25,644 nt of DNA from Xanthobacteraceae bacterium (GCA_019746355.1 JAIESC010000023.1:1-25644); one strand, 5' to 3'; numbered from the stretch's first letter, positions 7,565 through 15,604 are shown. Numbers and translations: made by a program. Notes: generated from the letters alone by a model not told the origin.

Positions 7565-7891
7565 ATGCCATTGACCCGGAATTTTAGCGAGACGGTGCAG
7601 GCGCGCGCGGAACGCGATCCCGCCTTTCGCAAGGCGCTGTTTCAGGAAGCCGTGCAGGCGCTGCTGCAAGGAGACTTCGCCAACGGTCGCTCCGCGCTGC
7701 GCGCCTACGTCAGTGCGACGATTGGTTTTGACCGGCTGGGCAAGGTGCTCGGCCGGCCGCCCAAGAGCCTGATGCGCATGTTCGGACCGGACGGCAATCC
7801 CACCGTCGAGAATCTGTTCGGCGTGATCGGCGCGTTGCAGGCCGAGACCGGCGTGCACCTGAAAATACGCGCTGTCGCCGACGCCGCCTGA
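7565..7891 (+). CDS. Orphan HigA-like antitoxin / DNA-binding regulator
   Basis: A 108-residue protein resembling addiction-module antidotes of the HigA-like regulator family. It has an N-terminal helical region (NFSETVQARAERDPAFRKAL), a middle segment ending ALRAYVSATIGFDRLGKVLG, then the helix-turn-helix core PPKSLMRMFGPDGNPTVENL, and a tail GVHLKIRAV. In such loci the antitoxin normally follows a RelE/HigB toxin, but the bases upstream carry the structured element and no toxin frame. It therefore looks like an orphan. The ATG has GGAAG about nine bases upstream. It faces convergently into higA with a 110-base gap. Family assignment is good; the function as an antitoxin is inferred. Confidence 0.75.
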   Translation: MPLTRNFSETVQARAERDPAFRKALFQEAVQALLQGDFANGRSALRAYVSATIGFDRLGKVLGRPPKSLMRMFGPDGNPTVENLFGVIGALQAETGVHLKIRAVADAA

Positions 7892-8001
7892 CGACGGTGC
7901 TCAACGACAGCGCGCATGTCCAAATTCGCCTTCCTCGCCGCCGGTTTTTCCGCCGTGCACGAGGCTCGCAGCAACGGGTACCTGCGTCCGTGAAGTCCAA
8001 T

Positions 8002-8385
8002 TCAGGCAGCGTGTTCGATCTGGTAGGGGCGGACAAGAAGGTCGGCCGGAATTTTCCAGGCCTCGCTGATCTTATGGATCATGTCGACGGTGAGGGCGCG
8101 CCGGCGTGCCAGAATTTCCGACGCGCGCGAGCGCGAGCCCAGAATTTCCGCCAGTTCGGCCTGAGTGTGCCCGAGCTCCTCGATCGCATAGCCGAGCACG
8201 TCGATCGGATCGAAGCTGTCGTCGATATCGATAGGCCATCGCTTCGCTTCGTAGATATCCACGAGAGCGAGAAGCACGTCGAGCCTGTCACCTTCTTCGG
8301 TGCCCTCAGCCGCGCCCCAGCAGGCCTCGATCTCGGCAAGCGCCGCTTTGTGATCCTTGTCGCTGCGGATTGGGCGGATTTCCAT
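8002..8385 (-). CDS. higA: HigA antitoxin (XRE family)
   Basis: Antitoxin of a type II higBA module. The 127-residue protein starts with the family N-terminus MEIRPIRSDKDHKAALAEI and has an acidic middle (LLALVDIYEAKRWPIDIDD). The C-terminal Cro/C1 helix-turn-helix (LGHTQAELAEILGSRSRASE, then ILARRRALTVDMIHKISEAW) would both neutralise HigB and repress the operon. As is usual for higBA, the toxin gene comes first, 12 bases upstream. Length and motif order are normal and I see no lesion. Confidence 0.92.
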   Translation of the reverse strand: MEIRPIRSDKDHKAALAEIEACWGAAEGTEEGDRLDVLLALVDIYEAKRWPIDIDDSFDPIDVLGYAIEELGHTQAELAEILGSRSRASEILARRRALTVDMIHKISEAWKIPADLLVRPYQIEHAA

Positions 8386-8397
8386 TGGAGGCTTCCT

Positions 8398-8700
8398 TCA
8401 GAATTGCGAAACGGTCAAAGCATCGATGCGGTCGTATTCGGCATGGGTGCCGACGAACTTCACGAAGGCGACCTGCCGGCGGAAATCGAAAGCAGCCACC
8501 AGGCGATAGTTTCCTCCTGCGACTTCGAACCTCACACGTTCGCGATTCAAAACCTTGGACTTCGGGGCCGCTCGCTGCACGTCGTCCGTCGAGTTCCACT
8601 GTGCGGCTCTGACGAGCCTGTACCAACGTTCCGGTGCGACCTTGGCCTCAGGGTGCTTTGTCCAGAAGCCGGTCAGCGTGTTTCGGGCAATGACCCTCAT
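8398..8700 (-). CDS. higB: HigB toxin, ribosome-dependent mRNA interferase
   Basis: HigB cleaves mRNA on translating ribosomes and is held inactive by HigA. The 100-residue product matches the HigB_toxin family: MRVIARNTLTGFWTKHPEAK, the W-x-S segment QWNSTDDVQRAAPKSKVL, then VRFEVAGGNYRLVAAFDF and the C-terminal VAFVKFVGTHAEYDRID. I start it at the ATG at 8700 because family homology begins there and the promoter and operator lie directly upstream; the frame is open to 8793 but that extension crosses the operator. It is the first gene of the higBA operon and looks intact. Confidence 0.93.
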   Translation of the reverse strand: MRVIARNTLTGFWTKHPEAKVAPERWYRLVRAAQWNSTDDVQRAAPKSKVLNRERVRFEVAGGNYRLVAAFDFRRQVAFVKFVGTHAEYDRIDALTVSQF

Positions 8701-8706
8701 GGTGTG

Positions 8707-8735
8707 ATGTAGCATGTTCCCATATTGGGAACAAG
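8707..8735 (-). promoter_or_regulatory. higBA promoter with palindromic operator in its spacer
   Basis: On the minus strand TTGTTC and TACATC are separated by 17 bases, a reasonable -35/-10 pair just upstream of higB. GTTCCCA-TAT-TGGGAAC (plus strand 8715-8731), a perfect 7-bp inverted repeat with a 3-base centre, covers the 3' end of the -35 and much of the spacer. A bound HigA dimer there would block RNA polymerase, the standard autoregulation of such modules. Binding is inferred. Confidence 0.6.
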
Positions 8736-8805
8736 AGAGTGTCATGCATGTAGAAGCTGGCGACGTTTGGCCGGATGTTTTCTGGCAACGCAATTCACTT
8801 TCACC

Positions 8806-8989
8806 CCGTCACCCTGAGGCGCTCGGCGCGCCGCCGAGCCGCCGCAAGTCGGGCTTGCCCGACTTGCGTTCTCAAGAACCGATGTCGGGTATACCCGACA
8901 TCGGCGGGCGACGGCCCCCCGACGGCGCAGCAATCCGGGCTGTTCATCCTTCGAGGCCCGCGCTGCGCGCGGGCACCTCAGGATGACGG
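8806..8989. repeat. Dispersed palindromic repeat, family 1 (copy 1)
   Basis: The outer ends CCGTCACCCTGAGG and CCTCAGGATGACGG are inverted copies. Inside lie strong palindromes: CGCAAGTCGGGC/GCCCGACTTGCG (8843-8868) and a perfect 26-base palindrome at 8879-8904, plus a TCCTTCGAGGC segment near the right end. A related copy lies at 17751-17917. It fills most of the gene-free 8701-9008 next to the end of pepN, where it could also act as a transcription stop. No convincing gene is seen here. Confidence 0.75.
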
Positions 8990-9008
8990 GGCGAGGGCGC
9001 CGCTTTGT

Positions 9009-11660
9009 CTAACTCTCCGCCAGCGCCCGCTGCACGATATCGCCGACGTCGCGCGACAGTTGCGGGGCCGCCGCGATCCGCTTCAGCGCCGTCTGTGCCC
9101 GCTCGCGCCGCCCGCTCTCCAGCGCGCGCCAGCTCTTGAACGCCGTCGACATCCGCGAGGCGAGCTGCGGATTGTTGGGATCGATCGCCAGGATCCTGTC
9201 GGCGATGAATTCATAGCCCGCGCCGTCCGGCCGGTTGAACTGGGTCGGGTTGCCGGCCGCGAACGCGGTGATCAGCGAGCGCACCCGGTTCGGGTTCGAC
9301 ATCGAGAACGCCGGATGCCCGGTCAGCGCCTTGACCCGGTCGAGCGTCTTCGGGTCGGGCGTGGTCGCCTGCAGCACGAACCACTTGTCGATGATCAGCG
9401 GGTCGTCCTTGTAACGGTTGTAGAAGTCGTCGAGCGCGGCCTGCCGCTCCGGCACATCGTGCAGCGACAGCGTCGAAAGCGCCGCCATCCTGTCCGTCAT
9501 GTTGTCCGCCGACTGGTACTGCTTCGCCGCCAGGCGAATGGCGTGCGACTCCTGCGTCGCCGCAAGCAGGTCGAGGCAGACGTTCTTCAGGAGCCGCCGC
9601 CCGGCGCTGACGGCGTCGGGGCTGTAGGGCTTGCGGTCGGCGAGGCTCTCGTAGGTCTTGCTGAGAACCGCATTCAGATGCAGGCCCATCAGGGTGCGCA
9701 GCGCGGCGCGCACCCGGAAGATCGCGTCCGGATCGACGTCGCGGCCGATCTCGCGGGCGATGTCGGCCTCGCTCGGCGGTGCCAGCGCCTCGGCAATGAA
9801 CGCGGGCTCGAGGCTCTGGTCGGCCATGATCGCCGCAAGCGCGTCGAGCAAGCCTTCGTCGACCTCGGGGTCCTGTTCGGCGCGCAGCCGCGCCACGTTG
9901 CCGACCAGCAGCCTGGTCGCGAGCGTCTGCACCGCCTGCCAGCGGTTGAACGGATCGCTGTCGCGCGCCGCCATCAGCCGCAGGTCCTCCGGCGTGAGAT
10001 TGGCGGTGAGCTTGATGGGGGCCGAGAAATTGCGGTTGGTCGACAGCGTCGGCCGCTCGGCGACGCCGGTGAACGTGAAGCTCTGCGCCGCCTTGTCGAG
10101 AATGAGCACGCCGCGCTCCACGGTCTTGCCGTCGGCAAGCGTCATCGGCAGGTCGCGGCCGTCGCGGCCAAGGAGCCCGGTCGCAAGCGGGATGACCATC
10201 GGCTCCTTGGTGGGCTGGTTCGGCGTCGGCGGGATCACCTGCGCGATGTCGAGGCGATAGGTCTTGGCGGCTGCGTCGTGGTGCCCGGAGATGATCACCT
10301 CGGGCGTGCCGGCCTGCGCGTACCAGCGCTTGAACTGGGTGAAGTCGCGGCCGCTCGCGTCGGCGAAGCACTGCACGAACTGCTCGACCGTCGCGGCCTC
10401 GCCGTCGTGGCGCTCGAAATAGAGGTCGGTGCCTTTGCGGAACAGCTCCGGGCCGATCAGCGTGTGGATCATGCGCACGACCTCGGCGCCTTTCTCGTAG
10501 ACCGTGGTCGTGTAGAAGTTGTTGATCTCGCTGTAGACCTCGGGCCGCACCGGATGGGCGAGGGGGCCCGCGTCCTCGACGAACTGGTGCGCCCGGAGCG
10601 CGCGCACATCGCCGATCCGCGTCACCACCCGCGAGCGCTGGTCGGAGGTGAACTCCTGGTCGCGATAGACCGTGAAGCCTTCCTTCAGGCAGAGCTGGAA
10701 CCAGTCGCGGCAGGTGATGCGGTTGCCGGTCCAGTTGTGGAAGTACTCGTGGGCGATGATCGCCTCGATCGAGACGAAATCGCTGTCGGTCGCGGTCGCC
10801 GACGACGCCAGCACGTATTTGTCGTTGAAGACGTTGAGGCCCTTGTTCTCCATCGCCCCCATGTTGAAGTCGGACACCGCGACCACCATGAAGATGTCGA
10901 GGTCGTATTCGCGGCCGAACGCCTCCTCGTCCCAGCGCATCGAGCGCTTGAGCGAGTCCATCGCATAGCCGGCGCGGTCCTCCTTGCCGTGCTCCACGTA
11001 GATGCGGAGCGTGACCTTGCGGCCCGACATCGTGACGAACGTGTCCTCGATGTGCCCGAGCTTGCCGCCGACCAGCGCAAACAGATAGGCGGGCTTCGGC
11101 CACGGGTCGTGCCACACCGCGAAGTGCCGCCCGCCGGCAAGCTCGCCCGCCTCGCGCAGGTTGCCGTTGGCGAGCAGCACCGGCGCTTCGCTGCGGTCCG
11201 CCTCGATGCGCGTGGTGTAGACCGCCATCACGTCCGGCCGGTCGGGATAGTAGGTGATGCGGCGGAAGCCCTCGGCCTCGCACTGGGTGCAGTAGTTGCC
11301 GCTCGACCGGTAGAGCCCGGAGAGCTGGGTGTTGGCCTGCGGATCGACGATGGTCTCGATCTCGAGCGTGAACGGCCGGTTCGGCGGCTGCGCGATGGTC
11401 AGGCGCTCGGGCGTGGCGAGATAGCGGTCGCCCGTGAGCGTCTCGCCGTCGAGCTTGACCGACACAAGCGTCAGCCCATCGCCATCGAGCACCAACGGCG
11501 CAGGCGCGCCCGCCGCAGGATTGGGCTTAAGCCTCAGCGTCGCGCGCACCGGCGTCTGCGCCGGATGCAGCTTGAAATCGAGGTCTACCGTTTCCACCAG
11601 CCAGTCGGGCGGCCGGTATTCGGAAAGGCGGACGGGGCGGGGGTCTTCGGTGCGCATCAT
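9009..11660 (-). CDS. pepN: Aminopeptidase N (M1 zinc metallopeptidase)
   Basis: PepN removes N-terminal amino acids from peptides in the cytoplasm during protein turnover. The 883-residue protein is close in length to E. coli PepN. It has the substrate-binding GAMEN motif (268-272), the zinc motif HEYFHNW (H304, E305, H308) and the third zinc ligand E327 in LKEGF. After the catalytic domain come a small beta domain and the long helical C-terminal domain. I start it at the ATG at 11660 (MMRTEDPRPVRLSEY). The frame stays open to 11735, but that extension reads through the palindromic repeat at 11709-11797 (encoding MAGTSPAMT) and is unlikely to be translated. It stands alone, divergent from the amidohydrolase. 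Confidence 0.96.
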   Translation of the reverse strand: MMRTEDPRPVRLSEYRPPDWLVETVDLDFKLHPAQTPVRATLRLKPNPAAGAPAPLVLDGDGLTLVSVKLDGETLTGDRYLATPERLTIAQPPNRPFTLEIETIVDPQANTQLSGLYRSSGNYCTQCEAEGFRRITYYPDRPDVMAVYTTRIEADRSEAPVLLANGNLREAGELAGGRHFAVWHDPWPKPAYLFALVGGKLGHIEDTFVTMSGRKVTLRIYVEHGKEDRAGYAMDSLKRSMRWDEEAFGREYDLDIFMVVAVSDFNMGAMENKGLNVFNDKYVLASSATATDSDFVSIEAIIAHEYFHNWTGNRITCRDWFQLCLKEGFTVYRDQEFTSDQRSRVVTRIGDVRALRAHQFVEDAGPLAHPVRPEVYSEINNFYTTTVYEKGAEVVRMIHTLIGPELFRKGTDLYFERHDGEAATVEQFVQCFADASGRDFTQFKRWYAQAGTPEVIISGHHDAAAKTYRLDIAQVIPPTPNQPTKEPMVIPLATGLLGRDGRDLPMTLADGKTVERGVLILDKAAQSFTFTGVAERPTLSTNRNFSAPIKLTANLTPEDLRLMAARDSDPFNRWQAVQTLATRLLVGNVARLRAEQDPEVDEGLLDALAAIMADQSLEPAFIAEALAPPSEADIAREIGRDVDPDAIFRVRAALRTLMGLHLNAVLSKTYESLADRKPYSPDAVSAGRRLLKNVCLDLLAATQESHAIRLAAKQYQSADNMTDRMAALSTLSLHDVPERQAALDDFYNRYKDDPLIIDKWFVLQATTPDPKTLDRVKALTGHPAFSMSNPNRVRSLITAFAAGNPTQFNRPDGAGYEFIADRILAIDPNNPQLASRMSTAFKSWRALESGRRERAQTALKRIAAAPQLSRDVGDIVQRALAES

Positions 11661-11708
11661 GTTCTGGAAACCGTATGTGGAGCTATTTGGTTTGCACCAG
11701 CCCATCCA

Positions 11709-11797
11709 CGTCATGGCCGGGCTTGTCCCGGCCATCCCGCTTAGGCTGGCACGGTGCGTCCCTCATCGAGATGCGCGGGACAAGCCCGCGCATGACG
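11709..11797. repeat. Dispersed palindromic repeat, family 4
   Basis: Two hairpins face each other: the first around GGCCGGGCTTGTCCCGGCC (11714-11732) and the second around GCGCGGGACAAGCCCGCGC (11773-11791), with CGTCAT and ATGACG at the outer ends. It sits in the divergent gap 11661-11962 between pepN and the amidohydrolase gene. Beyond this repeat I see no clear promoter or gene in that gap. Confidence 0.7.
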
Positions 11798-11950
11798 GCG
11801 GAGGGGGTGATGCAAGCCAACTGGACTGCCTTTGCTGTGACATGGCCCATTCGAGGTGGGACGCGATCTGGGCGGGATTGTGGGCAAGGGGACATTGCTA
11901 GATCGGGCGCCCCGTCAGGCATAGCATGTTCCCAACAACAACGCGTATCC

Positions 11951-11957
11951 GGGGAGG
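11951..11957 (+). promoter_or_regulatory. Ribosome binding site deciding a GTG start
   Basis: GGGGAGG ends five bases before GTG at 11963 and 14 bases before the in-frame ATG at 11972. The spacing favours GTG as the start of the amidohydrolase. Confidence 0.6.
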
Positions 11958-11962
11958 TCATC

Positions 11963-13489
11963 GTGACACATATGTTCAATTCCGGTTGCCCGTGCTGCCT
12001 GCCGCGCCAAGTACTGCCAGGTGATGGCCTGTCGCGCCGGCAGTTTCTCTGCACCACCGCGGCGGGAGCGGTCGCCGCGTCAACGATCGCGGCGAGCGTG
12101 ATCGGGACCGCGACGGAGGCTGAGGCACAGGCCGCAAAGCCCGCGCGTGGCCGCCCGACCCTGATCAAGGGCGGCATCGTGCTCAGCCTCGACCGCGCCG
12201 TCGGCGACTTCGAGCAGGCCGACGTGCTGATCGAGGGCAAAAAGATCGCCGCGGTCGGGCCGAACATCAACGCGCCGAATGCGCAGGTGATCGACGCCAA
12301 GAACCGCATCGTCATGCCGGGCTTCGTCGACACCCACCGCCACATGTGGCAGGGCTTCCTGCGCAACGTGCTGCCCGACGGCTCGCTCGAGGATTACCGC
12401 AACGTCGTGCAGCGCACGTTCGGGGCCAAGATGGTCCCGGACGATGTCTACGCCGCGGACCTGATCAGCGCGCTCGGCGCGATCGACAGCGGCGTCACCT
12501 GCGTGCTCGACTGGTCGCACATCGGCAATTCGCCGGAGCACACCGACGCCTGCATCAAGGGCTTGCAGGAGTCCGGCGTGCGCGCCGTGTTCGCCTATGG
12601 CGCGGGCCAGAACGAAAGCGGCCGGGTCATGGAGATCGCCACCTCGAAATACCCCGGCGACATCGCCCGGCTGCGCAAGCAGTATTTCTCCAGCGACGAC
12701 CAGCTCACCACGCTCTATCTCGCGGCGCTCGGCGGCGCGCCCGAGGCGGCGCTGGCGCAGTTCAAGGCGGCGCGCGACGTCGGCGCGCGCATCACCATCC
12801 ACGTCGGCGTCGGCGAGTTCGGCCGCAGCGCGTTCATCGAGAAGGTCAACGCGCTGAACGGGCTCAAGGACGACACGACCTACATCCACTGCTGCACGCT
12901 GAACGACACCGAGTGGAAGCTGATCAAGGACACCGGCGGCACCATCTCGATCGCGGGCTATGTCGAGACCCTGATGGGCCACGGCAATCCGCCGACCCAG
13001 AAGGCGATCGACCTCGGAATCCGGCCAAGCCTCAGCGTCGACGTCGAGACCTCGGTGCCGAACGACTTCTTCACCCAGATGCGCACCGTGTTCTCATTGC
13101 AGAAGAACGAGGTCTGGGCGCGGAGGCTCGCCGGCCAGAAGGACGCCGGCAAGTTCCTCACCGCGCGTGAGGTGCTCGAGTTCGCCACCGTCGAAGGCGC
13201 GCGCGCCAACGGCCTCGACAAGAAGATCGGTACGCTCACGCCGGGCAAGGAGGCGGACATCATCCTGCTCCGCACCGACCTGCTCAACACCCTGCCGATC
13301 AACAACGCGGTCGGCGCGGTGGTCACCAGCATGACCGCGCAGAACGTCGACACCGTGCTGATCGCCGGCAAGGTCATGAAGCGCAACGGCAAGCTCGTCG
13401 GCGTCGACATGAACCGCATCGCCAGGCTCGGCCGCGACGCGCAGGCCCGCAACTACAAGGCCGCGAACGTCCCGGACAAGAGGATTTGA
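11963..13489 (+). CDS. Tat-exported amidohydrolase family protein
   Basis: Metal-dependent hydrolase of the amidohydrolase superfamily, closest in style to the TrzA/AtzB/SsnA and cytosine-deaminase-like group. The 508-residue precursor has a twin-arginine signal (LSRRQFLCTTAAGA, RR at 25-26) with likely cleavage after ATEAEA, so it should be folded before export to the periplasm. The metal motif is DTHRHMW (H125, H127). Later candidate ligands are the His of ITIHVGVGEF, the His of TYIHCCTLND and the Asp of SLSVDVETSVPNDFF, followed by the usual C-terminal NGLDKKIGTLTPGKEADIILL. Family members usually show H-x-x-E at the third position, whereas this reads HVGV with Glu two residues further on. 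A Cys-rich CPCC (9-12) precedes the signal. The substrate is unknown. Downstream binding proteins and oxidoreductase suggest a catabolic cluster. Confidence 0.88.
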   Translation: MTHMFNSGCPCCLPRQVLPGDGLSRRQFLCTTAAGAVAASTIAASVIGTATEAEAQAAKPARGRPTLIKGGIVLSLDRAVGDFEQADVLIEGKKIAAVGPNINAPNAQVIDAKNRIVMPGFVDTHRHMWQGFLRNVLPDGSLEDYRNVVQRTFGAKMVPDDVYAADLISALGAIDSGVTCVLDWSHIGNSPEHTDACIKGLQESGVRAVFAYGAGQNESGRVMEIATSKYPGDIARLRKQYFSSDDQLTTLYLAALGGAPEAALAQFKAARDVGARITIHVGVGEFGRSAFIEKVNALNGLKDDTTYIHCCTLNDTEWKLIKDTGGTISIAGYVETLMGHGNPPTQKAIDLGIRPSLSVDVETSVPNDFFTQMRTVFSLQKNEVWARRLAGQKDAGKFLTAREVLEFATVEGARANGLDKKIGTLTPGKEADIILLRTDLLNTLPINNAVGAVVTSMTAQNVDTVLIAGKVMKRNGKLVGVDMNRIARLGRDAQARNYKAANVPDKRI

Positions 13490-13523
13490 TTTTTGTTGAA
13501 CTACTTTCGTCATCGGCAGTCCA

Positions 13524-13636
13524 TCCCTCCCCGCGAGGGGAGGGTGGCCGCGAAGCGGCCGGGTGGGGAGAAGGTGCCACACGAGAGTTCTCCCCACCCC
13601 CGCGCTTCGCGCGGACCCTCCCCTCGCGGGGAGGGA
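13524..13636. repeat. Dispersed palindromic repeat, family 3
   Basis: TCCCTCCCCGCGAGGGGAGG at the left and its inverted copy CCCTCCCCTCGCGGGGAGGG at the right flank a centre with GTGGGGAGAA and TTCTCCCCAC arms (about 13563-13598), giving one long imperfect stem. The type is common between genes in alphaproteobacterial genomes. It lies between the amidohydrolase stop and the FAD oxidoreductase and may attenuate read-through. Confidence 0.75.
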
Positions 13637-13726
13637 AGCGCGCGCTGAACCACCGATCCAAGCGCAAGCGACGACGCAAGCCTCGGCCGGTTGCCCGGCC
13701 ATCGTGATTCATGGGAATGAACCGGA

Positions 13727-15346
13727 ATGACCGACCGTTTCGACGTCGTCGTCGCAGGTGCAGGCCACAACAGCCTCGTCGCCGCAGCCTATCTCGCAAA
13801 AGCCGGTTACCGCTGCCTCGTGCTGGAAGGCCGCTCGATTCTCGGCGGCAACGTCGTCACCGAGGAGCTGACGCTGCCGGGCTTCCGCCACGACTCCTGC
13901 GGCACCGCGCACGTGATCCTGCAGGACTCACCGATGATGCGAAACGACGAGCTCGGCCTCGCCGACTACGGGCTCGAATACATCCACCCGGAGATCGTCT
14001 GCCACGCGCCGTTCCTCGATGGCTCGTGGCTGACGCAGTATCACGACATCGAGCGCACCGTCGCGCAGTTCGCCAAGTTCTCGAAGAAGGACGCCGACGC
14101 CTACCGGCGCATGTACAACGAGTACGACGCGATCAAGCCGCTGTTCGATGCCGCCTCCTACACGCCGATCGGCTTCGGCAAGCCGATCAACGACCGGCTG
14201 AACGAGCATCCCGACGGCAAGAAGTGGCTGCGCCGCCAGGCGCGGTCGGCCTGGGAGATCATCCGCGACAATTTCGAGGACGATCACTCGCGCTGCTTCA
14301 TGCTCTGGATGGCGTTCCAGACCGTGACGCCGCCGGAATGGCCGATGACCGGGCGCAACGCCTATTCGCTCGCCTGGGGACGGCAGCGCTGGAGCTGGTG
14401 CATCCCCAAGGGCGGCTCGGGGATGCTCACGGGAATTCTCGTCCGGCTGATCGAGGATCACGGCGGCACAGCCCTCACCAACAAGATGGTCGAGCGGCTG
14501 ATGGTCGAGAACGGCAAATGCGTCGGCGTGGAATGCGCCGACGGCTCGAGCTACCGCGCCGGCAAGGCGGTGCTCTCGACCGTCCACATCAAGCACCTGA
14601 TCGGCATGGCGCCCCGCAACGCCTGGGCCGACGACTTCGTCGAGGGCGTCGAGACCTGGCAGGGCGGGCCGACCTTGTTCGTGCAGCATTACGCGACGAG
14701 CGTGCCGATGACGTTTACCGGCGACGGCGGTCCGATCACGCCGATCGCCTGCGCCATGCTGTCGGAGCCTGTGCGGGCGCTGCGCATGGGCTACGACTTC
14801 GCCCGCGGCGTCGCCAATGTCGAGGAGCCGGTGCTGCTCGCGGTGTCGCCCACGATCGGCGACTCGACCCAGGCGCCGCCCGGCAAGCACACCATCAAGA
14901 TCATCGGCATGCAGCCCTATGACCTGAAGGAGGGGCCGCAGCACTGGGACAACATCAAGCACGATGTGGCGAAGGCAAACCTGAACTGGCTGCGGAAGTT
15001 CTCGCCCAATCTGACCGACGACAAGATCCTGGCGAGCGTGATCGAAAGCCCGCTCGATCTCGAGCGGCGCAATCCGCACAACTGGCACGGCTCCTGCCAC
15101 GGCGGAGCGCAGAACGCGGCGCAGGCCGCGGCGCTGCGCCCGGCGCCCGGCTGGGCGCAGCACCGGATGCCGATCCCGGGCCTGTACCAGACTGGTTCGA
15201 CCACGCACCCCGGCGGGTCGATTTCCGGCGGTCCCGGTCGAAATGCCGCTGCCGTGATGCTCAAGGATTTTGGTACAAGCCTTGAAGCAATCGTGGCACA
15301 AAGCCGATCGAAGGCAGGGGTCGGGGTTTCCGTGCCTGCCCAATGA
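13727..15346 (+). CDS. Phytoene dehydrogenase-like FAD-dependent oxidoreductase
   Basis: A flavin-dependent amine-oxidase/phytoene-desaturase superfamily protein of 539 residues. The N-terminal Rossmann motif is VVVAGAGHNSLVAAAYLAKA (GxGxxx from about residue 10), followed by VLEGRSILGGNVVTEEL for FAD ribose and phosphate contact. The middle has KGGSGMLTGILVRLIEDHGG, and the C-terminal FAD-binding end is LYQTGSTTHPGGSISGGPG with RNAA. The layout resembles the PYROXD2/CrtI-like group, but no carotenoid genes are near, so a carotenoid role is unlikely. It has no signal peptide and should be cytoplasmic. The ATG at 13727 directly begins the dinucleotide fold. It follows the amidohydrolase on the same strand after a palindromic repeat. 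The substrate is unknown. Confidence 0.88.
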   Translation: MTDRFDVVVAGAGHNSLVAAAYLAKAGYRCLVLEGRSILGGNVVTEELTLPGFRHDSCGTAHVILQDSPMMRNDELGLADYGLEYIHPEIVCHAPFLDGSWLTQYHDIERTVAQFAKFSKKDADAYRRMYNEYDAIKPLFDAASYTPIGFGKPINDRLNEHPDGKKWLRRQARSAWEIIRDNFEDDHSRCFMLWMAFQTVTPPEWPMTGRNAYSLAWGRQRWSWCIPKGGSGMLTGILVRLIEDHGGTALTNKMVERLMVENGKCVGVECADGSSYRAGKAVLSTVHIKHLIGMAPRNAWADDFVEGVETWQGGPTLFVQHYATSVPMTFTGDGGPITPIACAMLSEPVRALRMGYDFARGVANVEEPVLLAVSPTIGDSTQAPPGKHTIKIIGMQPYDLKEGPQHWDNIKHDVAKANLNWLRKFSPNLTDDKILASVIESPLDLERRNPHNWHGSCHGGAQNAAQAAALRPAPGWAQHRMPIPGLYQTGSTTHPGGSISGGPGRNAAAVMLKDFGTSLEAIVAQSRSKAGVGVSVPAQ

Positions 15347-15356
15347 GCATCGATTT

Positions 15357-15548
15357 GAACAGGTTGCTGAAAGAGCCACGCGGTCATTCCGGGACGCCGC
15401 GAAGCGGCGGGCCCGGAATCCAGTTCGGGAGAAAGTCCCCGCGAAACTGGATTCCGGGCTCGCGCCCGGAAGCGCGGTTACGCGCGTCTTCGACGCGCTA
15501 TGGGCGCGCCCCGGAATGACGCCTCGGGCTTTTTCAGCAGCCTGTTGA
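15357..15548. repeat. Nested repeat: outer inverted arms around a family 2 palindrome
   Basis: AACAGGTTGCTGAAAGAGCC at the left and the inverse of AACAGGCTGCTGAAAAAGCC at the right (ending about 15548) form imperfect arms of about 21 bases. Between them lies a family 2 palindrome (15383-15520) that starts GTCATTCCGGGACG, contains GGAATCCAGTTC and AACTGGATTCCGGG, and ends CCCCGGAATGAC. The two-layer layout suggests one repeat inserted into, or carried by, another. It separates the oxidoreductase from the first binding-protein gene. Confidence 0.7.
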
Positions 15549-15590
15549 ACGCAGTAAGACTAGAACCGGGATGGAATGACCAGGAACACC

Positions 15591-15598
15591 GAGGAGGA
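15591..15598 (+). promoter_or_regulatory. Ribosome binding site deciding the start of the first TctC-type gene
   Basis: GAGGAGGA ends directly before an ATG at 15599 and six bases before the in-frame ATG at 15605. Only the second has workable spacing, so translation should begin MFRFLK. Confidence 0.7.
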
Positions 15599-15604
15599 AT
15601 GGCA

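Noticed and set aside
7092..7574. Possible toxin gene ahead of the orphan HigA-like regulator
   Set aside because: I searched the plus frames for RelE/HigB ends such as a GGDKxxQ-type motif and found none; the frame mostly translates the structured palindromic element.
8775..11744. A 989-codon open frame on the plus strand, opposite pepN
   Set aside because: It is antisense to a clear aminopeptidase with all catalytic motifs, has an Arg/Gly/Val-rich composition with no domain, and begins inside a palindromic repeat. It is a shadow of high-GC codon use.
13928..15379. 483-codon minus-strand frame opposite the FAD oxidoreductase
   Set aside because: No recognisable domain and a complete, motif-bearing gene on the other strand.
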